A DNA stretch of 64,000 bases from Sulfitobacter sp. SK012 (GTDB lineage: Bacteria > Pseudomonadota > Alphaproteobacteria > Rhodobacterales > Rhodobacteraceae), in assembly GCF_003352085.1 (NCBI RefSeq), contig NZ_CP025804.1, forward strand, positions 372,001-436,000. The letters are read 5' to 3'. Position numbers and translations under genes: made by a program. Under the pieces are notes generated by a model. That model did no database searches, was not told the origin of the DNA, and worked only from the letters and a program-made list of their open reading frames with translations. Numbering within the stretch: the stretch's first letter is position 1; every line of letters begins with the position of its first letter. Below are positions 27,669 through 37,742 of the stretch, piece after piece.

Positions 27669-28664
27669 CTAGCTGGCTCTGTACATGGCGAGGCGGATAA
27701 ATGTCCGCTCTATAATGGCCATGGCCGGGGCAGTTTGTCCGGCAGAGCGGAGCTGCAGATCGGTATCGGTGAGCATGCCCAAAGCGGCTTCCAGTTTTGC
27801 CACGCCCCAATCGCGGGATTGGCGCATCATCCGGTCGCGGTCCCGAAATCCATAGATCGGGGCACCGGGGTTGCATGCCGTGCGGTGCAGAGCGCGAAAG
27901 TGCCGCATTGCCTGAATGCTCAAGGTCACGGCGTTGACGCCTTGTGACTGCAACCGGCGCATCACGGGGCCAATCTGGTCCGCTTGCGCTTCGGCTACGA
28001 CATTTAAGATATCATCGACTGCGGCTTCGGTTGAGGCAGGTGCGCAGGCGGTCACATCCTCAAGGCTGAGCGGTGTTGCGTCGCCGATCTTGTATAGCGA
28101 CAGCTTTTCGACGGTCTGGCGGAAATCACCTGGATCGAGGGCGCGCGATAGCTCTTCGAGCGCGCCCATGACGGGGCCATCCGCGCGCAACGCCGCAGCA
28201 GTTAACATCCGTTCAATCTCAACTCTGTCTGGTGGATCATCGTAAATACCAAGCGCGTAAGCCTCGCGGTGGGCCTCAAATGCCTTGAGGATCTTTGAGG
28301 TTTTCTTGAGGTCACCGGCACTGACCACGATCTGTGCGTCGCCGGGTTTCCAATCGGCCAGCGTGTCTACAATGATCGCGGCAACCGTCTCGTTCGCCCC
28401 TTCGACAAAAGCGGCGCGAGGACCGGGAAAAAATCCAACGGCCTTGATCGCGTCCATAAGCATAGCGGGTTCGCGGCGCAGGTCAGTGGCGGGAATGCGT
28501 GTCAGCCGCATCTCTTCTTCGGCGGCGTCGCCCAGAAGTGCCTTAAGGTAGTCTTGCCGCTTCAGCGCCACGCGCATCGCATCGCCGCCATAAATGAGCA
28601 GACCCAGTTTGTCGGTCGGGGGCTTGGCAATTACCGCCCCGGCATCGCGGCGGCTGAGCTTCAT
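27669..28664 (-). CDS. holA: DNA polymerase III subunit delta
   Basis: Clamp-loader delta subunit that opens the beta clamp. 331 residues, usual size. Regions seen: LLIYGGDAMRVALKRQDYL near residues 22-40, the AAA-like domain I (GDAAEEEMRLTRI), AAFVEGANET, and the C-terminal helical domain (LYRSRDR-like IYGFRDRDRMMRQSRDWG). It starts as ATGA over the lptE stop, in the conserved leuS-lptE-holA order. Confidence 0.93.
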   Translation of the reverse strand: MKLSRRDAGAVIAKPPTDKLGLLIYGGDAMRVALKRQDYLKALLGDAAEEEMRLTRIPATDLRREPAMLMDAIKAVGFFPGPRAAFVEGANETVAAIIVDTLADWKPGDAQIVVSAGDLKKTSKILKAFEAHREAYALGIYDDPPDRVEIERMLTAAALRADGPVMGALEELSRALDPGDFRQTVEKLSLYKIGDATPLSLEDVTACAPASTEAAVDDILNVVAEAQADQIGPVMRRLQSQGVNAVTLSIQAMRHFRALHRTACNPGAPIYGFRDRDRMMRQSRDWGVAKLEAALGMLTDTDLQLRSAGQTAPAMAIIERTFIRLAMYRAS

Positions 28665-29143
28665 TCTGGGAGGCTCACGGCAAAGAGCCGTGCAATAATT
28701 TGATCACCCAAGATCACCATCAGGCGTTCGGTCGCATCGCGTTCTGCGGCCAAGGTTGCCACAGTGCTGCCGGTCGTAGAATAGCCGGTAAAGCCGTCCA
28801 CACGACCCGAACTGACAACGGACCCAGTTTGCGTATCGCGTAGGCTGTAATCGACGGCACCTAGCAGATTGAATCGGGTGGTGTCGCCCAGCTCGTTGAT
28901 CGCAAGCCCTTCCTCGGTGATTGCGATGTTCAGGCCAAGGGCATAACGCGCATCCCCGCCACGACCCAAACGGGTCTCAATGTGGCGGGTTAAGAAGTAA
29001 CCTTCTGCAGTGTCAGGCTCGTCGACCAACATCTGATCCTGCAGCTTGGCTCCAGTCCCACCGGGGGCATAAACAGGTTGGAACCCGCAAGCCACAAGAA
29101 CAAGCGGAAGAGTAAAGAGGCTACGGCGACTATACAACAACAT
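28661..29143 (-). CDS. lptE: LPS assembly lipoprotein LptE
   Basis: Outer-membrane lipoprotein that plugs the LptD channel and helps insert lipopolysaccharide. 160 residues, with a signal peptide and lipobox ([12 protein letters not shown], Cys at about 19), followed by the typical [10 protein letters not shown]. It overlaps the leuS stop by 14 bases and the holA start by four. Confidence 0.92.
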   Translation of the reverse strand: MLLYSRRSLFTLPLVLVACGFQPVYAPGGTGAKLQDQMLVDEPDTAEGYFLTRHIETRLGRGGDARYALGLNIAITEEGLAINELGDTTRFNLLGAVDYSLRDTQTGSVVSSGRVDGFTGYSTTGSTVATLAAERDATERLMVILGDQIIARLFAVSLPE

Positions 29144-31694
29144 TCACAATCCGTCCGGGCACGACGATGACCTTTTTCGGGGTGGCACCATCAAGGGTTC
29201 GAATAACAGCTTCGTGGTTGAGCGCGATTTTTTCAACCTCACCTTTCGGCATGTCAGCGGGCACTTGGATCTCTGCGCGCCTTTTGCCGTTGATCTGAAT
29301 GGGCAAGGTCACCGTATCATCAACCATCATCGCGTCATCTGCTAGGGGCCAGGGCGTTGTTGCGATCAAACCTTCGCCGCCCTGCGCCGCCCAAATGTCT
29401 TCGGCCAAGTGTGGCGTCATCGGGGACATCAATTGTGCCAGCGTCATGATCGCTTCACGCTGAGCGGCATGAGACGCCTTTGATTTCTGCAATGTGGCGG
29501 TAAATCCATAGAGCTTGGCGATTGCAGCGTTAAAGCCGAAGGTTTCGACACCCATTGTCACATCATGGATTGTCTTGTGCATAGCGCGCAGCAGATCGTC
29601 ATCACCTGTGCCGGTTGCGCCGGCATCCATCCCAACGATCCGGTCGGAGATGTTCCAAACGCGGCCAAGGTGCTTGTAGGCTGCCTCTGCGCCACTTGCG
29701 GTCCATTCCACGTCCCGTTCGGGTGGCGAGTCGCTTAGAACAAACCATCGTGCCGTGTCTGCGCCAAAGGACGAGATGATGTTGAGCGGATCAACCACGT
29801 TGTTCTTGGACTTCGACATTTTGGCAGAAGGAATAATTTCAACCTCCGCACCACCTTCGGTCAGAAAGGCCTTATCGCCCTTCAACTCAACTTCTTCGGG
29901 GAAGTGATAGACCGGGCGCGCGTCGCTTGAGGGGCTGGTCTGGTAAATCGCGTGGGTCACCATCCCTTGGGTGAACAGTGCGTCAAACGGCTCAATCGCT
30001 GATTTTGGCAAATGCCCGGTGATCTGCATCGCTCGGGCAAAGAAGCGTGAATAAAGCAGGTGCAAAATCGCATGCTCGACCCCGCCAATATATTGATCGA
30101 CGTTCATCCAGTATTCGGCGTCTTCCATGACTGTGGGGGTGTCGGCATGCGGCGAGGTGAAGCGGGCATAGTACCAAGACGAATCGACGAAGGTGTCCAT
30201 CGTATCGGTTTCGCGCAGGGCGTCTTTGCCACAGGTCGGGCAGGGCGTGTGACGCCAGGTTGGATGGCGGTCCAATGGGTTGCCGGGGATATCGAACGTT
30301 ACATCCTCAGGCAGCTTGATCGGCAGGTTCTCTTTCTTTTCAGGTACAACGCCACAATCATCGCAATGCACAACCGGGATCGGGCAACCCCAATAGCGTT
30401 GGCGGCTCAGGCCCCAATCGCGCAGGCGGAATTTGGTCACGCCTTGGCCGACACCATTGGATTCGCAGAATGCGATTGCGCTATCGATGCCCTCAAGCCC
30501 GGTTTGCCAAGCTTCGCCCGCAAAACCACGGTTGTAGAATACTTTTTCGGTCTTGGGCGGCACGTAAGCCTCAGTCAGCGTATCATCGGCGTCTTCCGCA
30601 GGCAGATAGGTGGCGATGATCGGTAGGTCATATTTGGTAGCAAATTCAAAATCGCGCAGATCATGCGCTGGACAGCCAAAAATCGCACCGGTGCCGTAGT
30701 CCATCAAAATGAAGTTCGCGATATAGACGGGGAGTTCATGTGCGGTATCGAAAGGATGGCGCACGCGGATGCCGGTGTCATAGCCAAGCTTTGGTGCCGT
30801 CTCGATCGCCTCTTCAGTCGTGCCGCCCTTGCGGCACTCGGCTGTAAAGGCTGCGACTTCGGGGTTGTCGCGCTCCAGTAGTTTGGCAAGTGGGTGATCA
30901 GGAGAGATACCAACAAAGGACGCGCCCATCAGCGTATCGGGCCGGGTGGTATAGACGTCGATGCGGTCATGGCCTTCGGGCCCATCAATGGTCGAGAACG
31001 CAAATTGCAGGCCGCGCGACCGGCCAATCCAGTTTTCTTGCATCAGACGAACTTTGGCTGGCCAGTTTTCAAGCTGATCGAGCGCTTCGAGCAGTTCTTC
31101 GGAATAATCCGAGATCTTAAAGAACCACTGGGTCAGTTCGCGCCGTTCTACCAATGCGCCAGAACGCCAGCCACGCCCCTGCTCAACCTGCTCGTTCGCC
31201 AGAACAGTCATATCGACTGGATCCCAGTTCACGACGGCGTTCTTGCGGTAGATCAGCCCGGCATCGATCATATCAATGAACATGGCTTGCTGGTGACGAT
31301 AGTAATCAGGGTGACAGGTCGCAATTTCACGCGACCAGTCCAGCGAAAAGCCCAGCGGCTTTAGCTGGGCCTTCATGTCTTCGATGTTCTGATAGGTCCA
31401 TGTGCCGGGATGAATGCCTTTTTGCATCGCGGCGTTTTCAGCGGCGAGGCCAAATGAATCCCAGCCCATCGGGTGCAGCACGTTAAAACCTTTGGCGATC
31501 TTGTAGCGCGCGATCACGTCGCCCATCGTGTAGTTGCGCACATGGCCCATATGTATGCGGCCTGAGGGGTACGGGAACATCTCAAGCACATAGTATTTGG
31601 GCTTGTCGGCTGAACGCACGGCCTTAAAGACCTCGTTCTTTTCCCAAGCAGCTTGCCAGCGGGCTTCAATTTCGGATGGGGTATAACGTGTCAT
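29130..31694 (-). CDS. leuS: leucyl-tRNA synthetase
   Basis: Class I aminoacyl-tRNA synthetase of 854 residues. The HIGH motif is HMGH in [13 protein letters not shown] at about 44-56, and the KMSKS motif is intact ([13 protein letters not shown]). The editing domain (CP1) includes [12 protein letters not shown], and a zinc-like pair of CxxC motifs is present (HCDDCG and CPTCGK). The first gene of the leuS-lptE-holA run. Confidence 0.98.
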   Translation of the reverse strand: MTRYTPSEIEARWQAAWEKNEVFKAVRSADKPKYYVLEMFPYPSGRIHMGHVRNYTMGDVIARYKIAKGFNVLHPMGWDSFGLAAENAAMQKGIHPGTWTYQNIEDMKAQLKPLGFSLDWSREIATCHPDYYRHQQAMFIDMIDAGLIYRKNAVVNWDPVDMTVLANEQVEQGRGWRSGALVERRELTQWFFKISDYSEELLEALDQLENWPAKVRLMQENWIGRSRGLQFAFSTIDGPEGHDRIDVYTTRPDTLMGASFVGISPDHPLAKLLERDNPEVAAFTAECRKGGTTEEAIETAPKLGYDTGIRVRHPFDTAHELPVYIANFILMDYGTGAIFGCPAHDLRDFEFATKYDLPIIATYLPAEDADDTLTEAYVPPKTEKVFYNRGFAGEAWQTGLEGIDSAIAFCESNGVGQGVTKFRLRDWGLSRQRYWGCPIPVVHCDDCGVVPEKKENLPIKLPEDVTFDIPGNPLDRHPTWRHTPCPTCGKDALRETDTMDTFVDSSWYYARFTSPHADTPTVMEDAEYWMNVDQYIGGVEHAILHLLYSRFFARAMQITGHLPKSAIEPFDALFTQGMVTHAIYQTSPSSDARPVYHFPEEVELKGDKAFLTEGGAEVEIIPSAKMSKSKNNVVDPLNIISSFGADTARWFVLSDSPPERDVEWTASGAEAAYKHLGRVWNISDRIVGMDAGATGTGDDDLLRAMHKTIHDVTMGVETFGFNAAIAKLYGFTATLQKSKASHAAQREAIMTLAQLMSPMTPHLAEDIWAAQGGEGLIATTPWPLADDAMMVDDTVTLPIQINGKRRAEIQVPADMPKGEVEKIALNHEAVIRTLDGATPKKVIVVPGRIVNVVV

Positions 31695-31720
31695 GTCTGG
31701 ACTTAGCCTTTGATACGGAA

Positions 31721-31757
31721 AACGCCGAGCGCGTGTAAATCACGAAGGCCCGGCGTT
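31721..31757 (-). terminator. possible terminator after the DUF3576 gene
   Basis: A ten-base stem with one mismatch (AACGCCGAGC / GCCCGGCGTT) and a 17-base loop. On the minus strand the stem ends in GTTTTCC. It lies between the DUF3576 gene and leuS; the short T run makes it weak. Confidence 0.4.
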
Positions 31758-31782
31758 GAAAAAAGTCGAAAAGGTCGGGCTG

Positions 31783-32271
31783 TTAACGCTTGCTGTCGTC
31801 GATCCGCAGTTGGCGTGCACGTGACAGAATGGCATCCTCAACCGCGCGGGTCGTCGCGGCATCGACGGCACGGCCATTGCTGGTCTGCAAAGCCACATTC
31901 AGCGAACGCGCATCCAAAGCAGGGTCATTCACCAAAACTGTCGCGCGATAGGAACGTGAACCACCCGGAGGGGTGCCGTACCCCGTTACAATCACACCGG
32001 TGAACGGATCAACGGATTGCACAGGCAGGAAGTCTAGAACTTGAAGCGTTGCGGACCAAATATACCGGTTCACAAGGACAGTGGTGTCTTTGTTGTCTCT
32101 GCTGAAAACATCAAAAACGGACGAGAGCCCCTCGCGTTCTGTGCGTTCTTTTTCGCTAACGCCATCAAATTTGTCATAGGGAGGTGTTTCAACCGGCGGG
32201 GCATTGCATGCCGACAGAAGTACAGCTGCAACGCTTATTGCAGCGAACTGTCTAAGTCGCGTGATATTCAT
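31783..32271 (-). CDS. DUF3576 domain lipoprotein
   Basis: A 162-residue lipoprotein with a signal sequence and lipobox (AVLLSACNAPPVE, Cys near residue 19). The mature part has the DUF3576 pattern (VNRYIWSATLQVLDFLPVQSVDPFTGVIVTGYG, RATVLVNDPALDARSLNVAL). The start is the ATG of MNITRL with GGGTGG about ten bases upstream. Function unknown; it may be involved in the outer envelope. Confidence 0.86.
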   Translation of the reverse strand: MNITRLRQFAAISVAAVLLSACNAPPVETPPYDKFDGVSEKERTEREGLSSVFDVFSRDNKDTTVLVNRYIWSATLQVLDFLPVQSVDPFTGVIVTGYGTPPGGSRSYRATVLVNDPALDARSLNVALQTSNGRAVDAATTRAVEDAILSRARQLRIDDSKR

Positions 32272-32541
32272 TTTGATCATCCACCCTAACACATCTTGCC
32301 AAACTGCTATCCAACTTGGGCTCTCGATTCAAGATGCAGCGAAGGGTATATTATAGAGTAAGACTTCAACCGTTTGCGATAATGGCTGAAAACGGACTGT
32401 GGCAAAGCTGCACCAGCATTCGCGAAATGAAGCAACGGCGCGTGGCCGTGCTTGAGCTGAAACGGCAAATGGATGAAACAGCATTATCTCCTTACCGGAT
32501 TCCCCGGTTCGGGCTGAAATTTACAAACTGAGGGAAAAACG

Positions 32542-33477
32542 ATGAAAAATCTTCTTATCGCTTCTACAGCATTGGTCGCGACAGCCGGCGTAGCAGCTGC
32601 AGAAGTAACCATGGATGGTTACGGCCGCTTCGGTATCTTCTACCAAGAAAGTGATATCGACGCGATTGACGAAACACGCATCGAGCAGCGTTTCCGTCTG
32701 ACAATCACTGGCGTTACGGAATCTGACTCGGGCGTTAAGTTCGAAGGTCGTATTCGTTTCCAGACAGACGAAAATGCAGTTGGCGATGGTGGCATTGCTA
32801 ACCGTTCCGCAGCTGGTTTCGCCGCATCATACGGTGGCCTGCGTTTGGACGTTGGTAACGTGTCTGACGTTCTGGATTCTGGCGACGTATTCAGCTACTA
32901 CGGTTCCGGTGTTGGCCTCACGTCCTCCATCGAAATGAACAGCAACTTTGGCCTGCCAGCTTCTGGCTTCGGCACGTCAAGCGATGACAGCACTGTATCT
33001 CCTACAATCAAGCTGCGCTGGCAGACTGGTGACCTTACAGTTTCTGCATCTGTAACTGACGACTCAAGCGGCACAAAAGCCGAAGAGTACATGCTTGGTG
33101 CTGGTTACGTGTTTGGTAACTGGAATGCTGGTGTTGTGTTCGGTAGAACAGACAACAACATCGACACAAAGCTTGACTATTGGGCTCTTGGTTTCGGTTA
33201 TGACGGCGGCGCGTTCGGCGTAGACGTTGTTATTGCTGACATCGACGATATCGGTCCGATCGAAAACAGCACAAGCTGGGGCATCTCCGGTACGTATGAC
33301 ATCTCTGCCGCAACTCAGTTGGTTGCTGTTTACTCTGACACCGGCATCGGCGATCTCGATGACACATACGGTATCGGTTTCAAGCATGACCTCGGCGGCG
33401 GCGTTTCGCTCCGCGGTGGTATCGGTGAAAACGCCGGTCGTACAACTGGTGACTTGGGTGTAGTATTCAACTTCTAA
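32542..33477 (+). CDS. Rhodobacter-type outer membrane porin
   Basis: A 311-residue beta-barrel protein with a signal peptide (MKNLLIASTALVATAGVAAA) and the 16-stranded pattern of alternating hydrophobic residues with glycine and aspartate-rich loops. It ends in a C-terminal phenylalanine (LGVVFNF), the outer-membrane targeting signal. The ribosome site is GAGGG. Codon use is strongly biased and differs from neighbours (many GGT/GGC, CGT, AAG choices), as expected for an abundant porin. A strong terminator follows. The 270-base region upstream of it has no gene I can support. Confidence 0.93.
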   Translation: MKNLLIASTALVATAGVAAAEVTMDGYGRFGIFYQESDIDAIDETRIEQRFRLTITGVTESDSGVKFEGRIRFQTDENAVGDGGIANRSAAGFAASYGGLRLDVGNVSDVLDSGDVFSYYGSGVGLTSSIEMNSNFGLPASGFGTSSDDSTVSPTIKLRWQTGDLTVSASVTDDSSGTKAEEYMLGAGYVFGNWNAGVVFGRTDNNIDTKLDYWALGFGYDGGAFGVDVVIADIDDIGPIENSTSWGISGTYDISAATQLVAVYSDTGIGDLDDTYGIGFKHDLGGGVSLRGGIGENAGRTTGDLGVVFNF

Positions 33478-33499
33478 GTTGAAACCACTTAATTGATTT

Positions 33500-33534
33500 G
33501 GGGCGGTGCTGCGAAGCGCCGCCCCTTTTCTTTT
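33500..33534 (+). terminator. rho-independent terminator of the porin gene
   Basis: Stem GGGGCGGTGC / GCGCCGCCCC (one G-U pair), six-base loop TGCGAA, then TTTTCTTTT. It lies 22 bases beyond the porin stop. Confidence 0.93.
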
Positions 33535-33582
33535 GCGTAGGTTTCATGTTTGAACAAAGCCAAATGGGCTTGAGGTGCTGAC

Positions 33583-34236
33583 ATGACATTGCGCGATATC
33601 ACAGACAGAATTGCGAAGGCCGAAGTGGATGCCGGCCGCGAGCCGGGATCAGTAACGCTGATCGCAGTAAGCAAGGTGCAGCCAAACGAACGCGTTGAGG
33701 CCGTCTTGAACGAAGGCCACCGCGTTTACGGCGAAAATCGGGTTCAGGAGGCTGCTGGAAAGTGGCCTGATTTCAAAGCCCGCTTTGACGGGGTTGAATT
33801 GCATCTCATCGGGCCTCTGCAAACCAACAAAGCACGGCAAGCGGTTCAACTGTGCGATGCCATTCATTCTGTCGACCGCCTAAAGCTGGCGCAGGCACTT
33901 GCGCGTCTTGCACAAGAAGAAGGCCGATGCCCTGATCTGTTCATTCAGGTCAACACCGGAGAAGAGCCACAGAAAGCTGGAGTTTTGCCAAACGAAGCGG
34001 ATGGTTTCATTGCTGAATGTCGGGCGCTTGACCTGCCCTTACGTGGCTTGATGTGCATCCCACCCTCAGAAGAGGAACCAGCGCTACATTTCGCCCTGTT
34101 GGCCAAGATTGCCAAACGCAACGGGTTGGACGGCCTTTCCATGGGGATGAGTGATGATTTTGAACGCGCCATTGCCTTGGGGGCCACACATATCCGCGTC
34201 GGCTCCGCAATTTTTGGGGCGCGCGTTCCGAGTTAA
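33583..34236 (+). CDS. YggS family PLP homeostasis protein
   Basis: A 217-residue alanine-racemase-like (PROSC) PLP-binding protein that manages free pyridoxal phosphate. Typical motifs are AVSKVQP with the PLP lysine, YGENRVQEA, LHLIGPLQTNKAR, and LSMGMSDDFERAI with the GAT/RVGSAIFG end. It overlaps the convergent L,D-transpeptidase gene by four bases. Confidence 0.94.
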   Translation: MTLRDITDRIAKAEVDAGREPGSVTLIAVSKVQPNERVEAVLNEGHRVYGENRVQEAAGKWPDFKARFDGVELHLIGPLQTNKARQAVQLCDAIHSVDRLKLAQALARLAQEEGRCPDLFIQVNTGEEPQKAGVLPNEADGFIAECRALDLPLRGLMCIPPSEEEPALHFALLAKIAKRNGLDGLSMGMSDDFERAIALGATHIRVGSAIFGARVPS

Positions 34237-34727
34237 ACAACGACCAGCCGGGTGTGGTGCTTGATGCCGCGCGCGACACGGAGCAGATCGATCCGCGAAA
34301 GTGCAATGCAGCCTTCTGTGGGATACCCAGGCCGGCGGTATTGGTGGATAAAAATCGCCGAACCACGGCCCGGAACCGCGTAGGGCCAGTTCCAGTCTGT
34401 CAAAATCACCAGATCATAAAGCGGATCCGCGCGGCGCAGCACCTCGTGGCTAAATTGATAGGGTGCGCTGACCATGGTATTGTAATCATTGGCTTTTGGG
34501 TCGTCAGACCACAGATCAGTAGGCCTGATTGGTAAGGCCCAATCGGTCGGGCGTTTTATTCGGTCGGGCCGGTAGAGCATGCCAACGATGCAGTGAACAC
34601 CGCGCGGTGTGGCCCCGTCGCCTTCGCGCTTGCGCCCCGTTACGCCGCCTCGTCCGATTGTGCAGGGGTAAGTATTGCCCTGAAAACGCAGCCCCAATGG
34701 GGTCAGCACCATATCGTCGCGTGTCAA
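34233..34727 (-). CDS. L,D-transpeptidase family protein (YkuD domain)
   Basis: A 164-residue protein with the YkuD catalytic motif: His in IFIHQYRR and the Ser/Thr-x-Gly-Cys signature (PTEGCIALS). Such enzymes form 3-3 peptidoglycan cross-links or attach proteins. There is no signal peptide, so it may be a short cytoplasmic or unusual secreted form; the N-terminus (MTRDDMVLTPLGLRF) begins directly in the domain. The start overlaps the ribA stop as ATGA. Confidence 0.87.
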   Translation of the reverse strand: MTRDDMVLTPLGLRFQGNTYPCTIGRGGVTGRKREGDGATPRGVHCIVGMLYRPDRIKRPTDWALPIRPTDLWSDDPKANDYNTMVSAPYQFSHEVLRRADPLYDLVILTDWNWPYAVPGRGSAIFIHQYRRPGYPTEGCIALSRIDLLRVARGIKHHTRLVVV

Positions 34728-35812
34728 AGCAGGTGCCCCGATTTGGCAGCCTTGGTCGCGAGATAGTCAGTATTGTGCCGGTTTTCACCGACGATAAGTG
34801 GCACCCGTTCGGACACCTCGATACCACTTGAGCGCATCATGTCTACCTTGCGGGGGTTGTTGGTCAGCAGGCGCGTTGCCGAAAAGCCCATTGATTTTAG
34901 GATATCTGAGCCTGTGCGAAAATCGCGCTCATCATCCTCAAATCCCAAACGGTGATTGGCCTCTACCGTGTCAAACCCTTGATCTTGAAGGGAATAGGCC
35001 CGCATCTTATTGGCGAGCCCAATACCGCGCCCTTCTTGGTTGAGGTACAAAAGCACACCGTGGCCTTCTGTACCCATTTGGGCCAAGGCCGCGCGAAGTT
35101 GTGGACCACAGTCGCATTTCAAACTGCCCATCAGATCGCCCGTAAAGCAGGCGGAATGAAGCCGACACAAGACAGGCGCGCTCCGATCTGGGCGGCCAAT
35201 CTCAATTGCGTAATGCTCTTCGCCGCCGTCTTGGGGCCGGAAAACATGCAGCCGTCCGGCTTCCGATACTTCCAATGGAAGCCGCGCTTGGACCACTGGA
35301 TGGAGCGGGCTGCGGGATGTCAAATGCGGCGTAGCAGCATCAAGATTAAAAGCCGTTAATCCGTGACGTGCGGCGAACTCAGCAGCGCCAGACAACTCAA
35401 GCACAAGCGCTGCGGGCAAAAGCCGTGCTGATTTTATGAGGCTGAGAGCTGCTCGATGGGGAGCGGCATCGCCCTCGCGTTGTGCAACAAGCGGGCCTTT
35501 CATCGGCACGCGCAAATCATCTGCTGGGTCGGCGACGCCTTGTACCCAAGAAAGAGAAGCACCCGTCGGGAGTGCAATCCGTGCAACATTTCCGTCATAG
35601 GCTCGCGCCTTTAACGTTTGCGCCCGGCGTGACGTGATCGCGATCACCGGCTCCCCGCCAAGTGCAAACAAATCAGTGAGCCGCGCCTCACTCAACGTCT
35701 CAGCGGCAAGGACAAGGGCAGGTGTCTCACCCAATATCACAACCGGGACACCCATACGCAGATCAGCACGTGCGCGGGCAAGGGTTTCGATTATGTCGGG
35801 GGAAAGGCTCAT
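34724..35812 (-). CDS. ribA: GTP cyclohydrolase II with degenerate N-terminal domain
   Basis: First enzyme of riboflavin synthesis. The C-terminal about 200 residues are a complete GTP cyclohydrolase II: zinc cysteines in CFTGDLMGSLKCDCG, the NQEGRGIGL motif, and TNNPRKV. The N-terminal about 150 residues (ARADLRMGVPVVILGETPAL, then LLPAALVLE) look like a RibB (DHBP synthase) domain that lost its catalytic acidic motif. This layout resembles RibBA proteins with an inactive RibB part. It overlaps the L,D-transpeptidase gene as ATGA. Confidence 0.92.
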   Translation of the reverse strand: MSLSPDIIETLARARADLRMGVPVVILGETPALVLAAETLSEARLTDLFALGGEPVIAITSRRAQTLKARAYDGNVARIALPTGASLSWVQGVADPADDLRVPMKGPLVAQREGDAAPHRAALSLIKSARLLPAALVLELSGAAEFAARHGLTAFNLDAATPHLTSRSPLHPVVQARLPLEVSEAGRLHVFRPQDGGEEHYAIEIGRPDRSAPVLCRLHSACFTGDLMGSLKCDCGPQLRAALAQMGTEGHGVLLYLNQEGRGIGLANKMRAYSLQDQGFDTVEANHRLGFEDDERDFRTGSDILKSMGFSATRLLTNNPRKVDMMRSSGIEVSERVPLIVGENRHNTDYLATKAAKSGHLL

Positions 35813-35981
35813 AGAATTGTGTTACAGCTTTTTGAGACGTTTGGAAGTTATCTAGGCGAAGACTGCGCAAAATGAAACATTTCGCCGGTCAAGGCACACG
35901 CGGGCGTGAAGCTTGCGCGCCTGCCCTTGTTGTAAACTTCATCATGCGTATCTGTATATCAACAAACGCGAAGGATAGCGC

Positions 35982-36668
35982 ATGGCACAGCTTAAAAAAG
36001 TTCTGTTGGTTGATGATGACGATGATCTGCGCGAAGCGCTGAGTGAGCAGTTGATCATGACTGAGGATTTTGACGTCTTCGAGGCCGCCAACGGTGCCGA
36101 GGCGATGACGCGTGCCAAGGAAATGCTGTATGACTTGGTCATCCTTGATGTAGGCCTGCCCGATACCGACGGCCGCGAGCTGTGTCGTCTGATGCGCAAG
36201 CAGGGCGTGAAAAGCCCTATTATGATGCTGACCGGCCATGATGGCGACGCTGATACAATCCTGGGCCTCGATGCGGGGGCCAACGACTATGTCTCTAAAC
36301 CTTTCAAATTTCCTGTACTACTGGCTCGCATCCGCGCGCAGCTTCGTCAGCACGAACAATCTGAGGACGCGATTTTTCAACTTGGGCCCTATACCTTCAA
36401 GCCGTCCATGAAGATGTTGATCACCGAAGATGACAAGAAAATCCGCCTGACGGAAAAAGAAACCAACATTCTGAAGTTCCTCTACCGCTCCACAGATGGT
36501 GTCGTTCCGCGCGATGTGCTTTTGCATGAGGTTTGGGGATATAATGCTGGCGTCACCACCCATACACTGGAGACTCATATTTATCGCCTGCGTCAAAAGA
36601 TCGAACCTGATCCATCAAACGCACGCCTCTTGGTTACAGAATCAGGTGGATATCGATTGATGGGTTAA
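35982..36668 (+). CDS. cenR: OmpR-family response regulator, CenR-like
   Basis: A 228-residue regulator. The receiver domain has the acidic pair (VDDDDDLR), the phospho-acceptor Asp in LVILDVGLPD at about 55 and the conserved Lys in ANDYVSKPF. The wing of the C-terminal DNA-binding domain is VTESGGYRLMG, and LTEKETNILKFLYRS and LLHEVWGYNAGVTTHTLETHIYRLR are close to the Caulobacter and Rhodobacter CenR sequences as I remember them. CenR controls envelope and growth genes and is essential in those organisms. An AAGGA site precedes the ATG; no kinase gene is adjacent. A terminator follows at 36796. Confidence 0.82.
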   Translation: MAQLKKVLLVDDDDDLREALSEQLIMTEDFDVFEAANGAEAMTRAKEMLYDLVILDVGLPDTDGRELCRLMRKQGVKSPIMMLTGHDGDADTILGLDAGANDYVSKPFKFPVLLARIRAQLRQHEQSEDAIFQLGPYTFKPSMKMLITEDDKKIRLTEKETNILKFLYRSTDGVVPRDVLLHEVWGYNAGVTTHTLETHIYRLRQKIEPDPSNARLLVTESGGYRLMG

Positions 36669-36795
36669 ATGCGGGGAGCCTAAGGGTACCTGCAGTTTTA
36701 CGACCCAAAGCGACCAGAGCCATCACTGGCTGTACCTCGCTTTGACAAACCGACTGAGTGTCCGGTCTATGACACTCACCTCCCTGTTGGACTTT

Positions 36796-36822
36796 GCCGG
36801 GCCTAAGTGCCCGGCTTTTTTT
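36796..36822 (+). terminator. rho-independent terminator after the response regulator gene
   Basis: Stem GCCGGGC / GCCCGGC with a six-base loop, then TTTTTTT. It separates the cenR-like gene from xth. Confidence 0.92.
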
Positions 36823-36897
36823 ATCCACGAATCCCCCATGGCGGTGCTGGGCACGAAGAGCTACGGTGCGCCCGACCCAGAAAACGGAGCAGCACTC

Positions 36898-37686
36898 ATG
36901 GCCTTTACCCTTGCAACCTGGAACATCAACTCGGTTCGCCTTCGCGCACCACTTGTGCTGCAGATGCTGGCAGAGAATGGGCCCGATGTTTTGTGCCTGC
37001 AGGAGTGCAAAAGTCCCGTAGATAAAATCCCGGCTGAGGTGTTCGCGGAGGCGGGGTATGCCCACATGGTTGCGCGCGGGCAAAAGGGCTATAATGGGGT
37101 GGCAATCTTGTCGAAACTTCCGCTGGAAGACGCAGGTGGCTTCGACTTTGCTGAATTGGGTCACGCACGTCATGTGGCCGCCCGGTTAGAAAACGGCACT
37201 ACGATCCATAATTTCTATGTCCCCGCGGGTGGTGATGTGGCTGACCGTGAAGTGAACGAGAAATTCGGGCAAAAAATGGATTACTTGGCTGATATGCGGG
37301 ATTGGGCGCGCAAAGAAGCACCGCAAAAATCGATCCTTGTGGGTGATCTAAACATCGCCCCTCGCGAGGATGATGTTTGGGGTCACAAACAACTGTTGAA
37401 GGTTGTAAGCCACACCCCCGTCGAAGTCGCAGCCTTGGGCGAAACCCAAGAGGCCGGCGGTTGGGTCGACATCACCCGGCAGGACATTCCCGAAGGCAAT
37501 TTGTACAGCTGGTGGAGCTACCGTGCCCGTGATTGGGATACGGCAGACAAAGGCCGCAGGCTTGATCATATTTGGGCAACTTCCGACATCTCGAGCGCTG
37601 CGCATTCCAGTCGCATCTTGCGCGACGTGCGTGGTTGGGAAAAACCAAGCGACCACGCGCCAGTTTTTGCGAGCTTTGACCTTTGA
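36898..37686 (+). CDS. xthA: exodeoxyribonuclease III (AP endonuclease)
   Basis: Metal-dependent DNA repair nuclease, 262 residues. Motifs: WNINSVRLR, LQECK with the metal-binding Glu, YNGVAILSK, the VGDLNIAPREDDVW catalytic Asn-Asp, and the closing DHAPVFASFDL with the catalytic His. The start is the ATG after CGGAGCAGCACTC; the frame runs further upstream across the terminator, which is not part of the gene. Confidence 0.95.
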   Translation: MAFTLATWNINSVRLRAPLVLQMLAENGPDVLCLQECKSPVDKIPAEVFAEAGYAHMVARGQKGYNGVAILSKLPLEDAGGFDFAELGHARHVAARLENGTTIHNFYVPAGGDVADREVNEKFGQKMDYLADMRDWARKEAPQKSILVGDLNIAPREDDVWGHKQLLKVVSHTPVEVAALGETQEAGGWVDITRQDIPEGNLYSWWSYRARDWDTADKGRRLDHIWATSDISSAAHSSRILRDVRGWEKPSDHAPVFASFDL

Positions 37687-37742
37687 ATTAACCCCTGCGG
37701 CCCTCATATAGAGACGAAACCGCACGTATTAGGATGAATATC

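Noticed and set aside
32316..32531. A 71-codon frame in the porin leader
   Set aside because: No convincing ribosome site and no recognisable content; the region more likely holds the porin promoter and leader.
36742..36897. N-terminal extension of xth
   Set aside because: The extension crosses a rho-independent terminator; the family start with GGAG site is at 36898.
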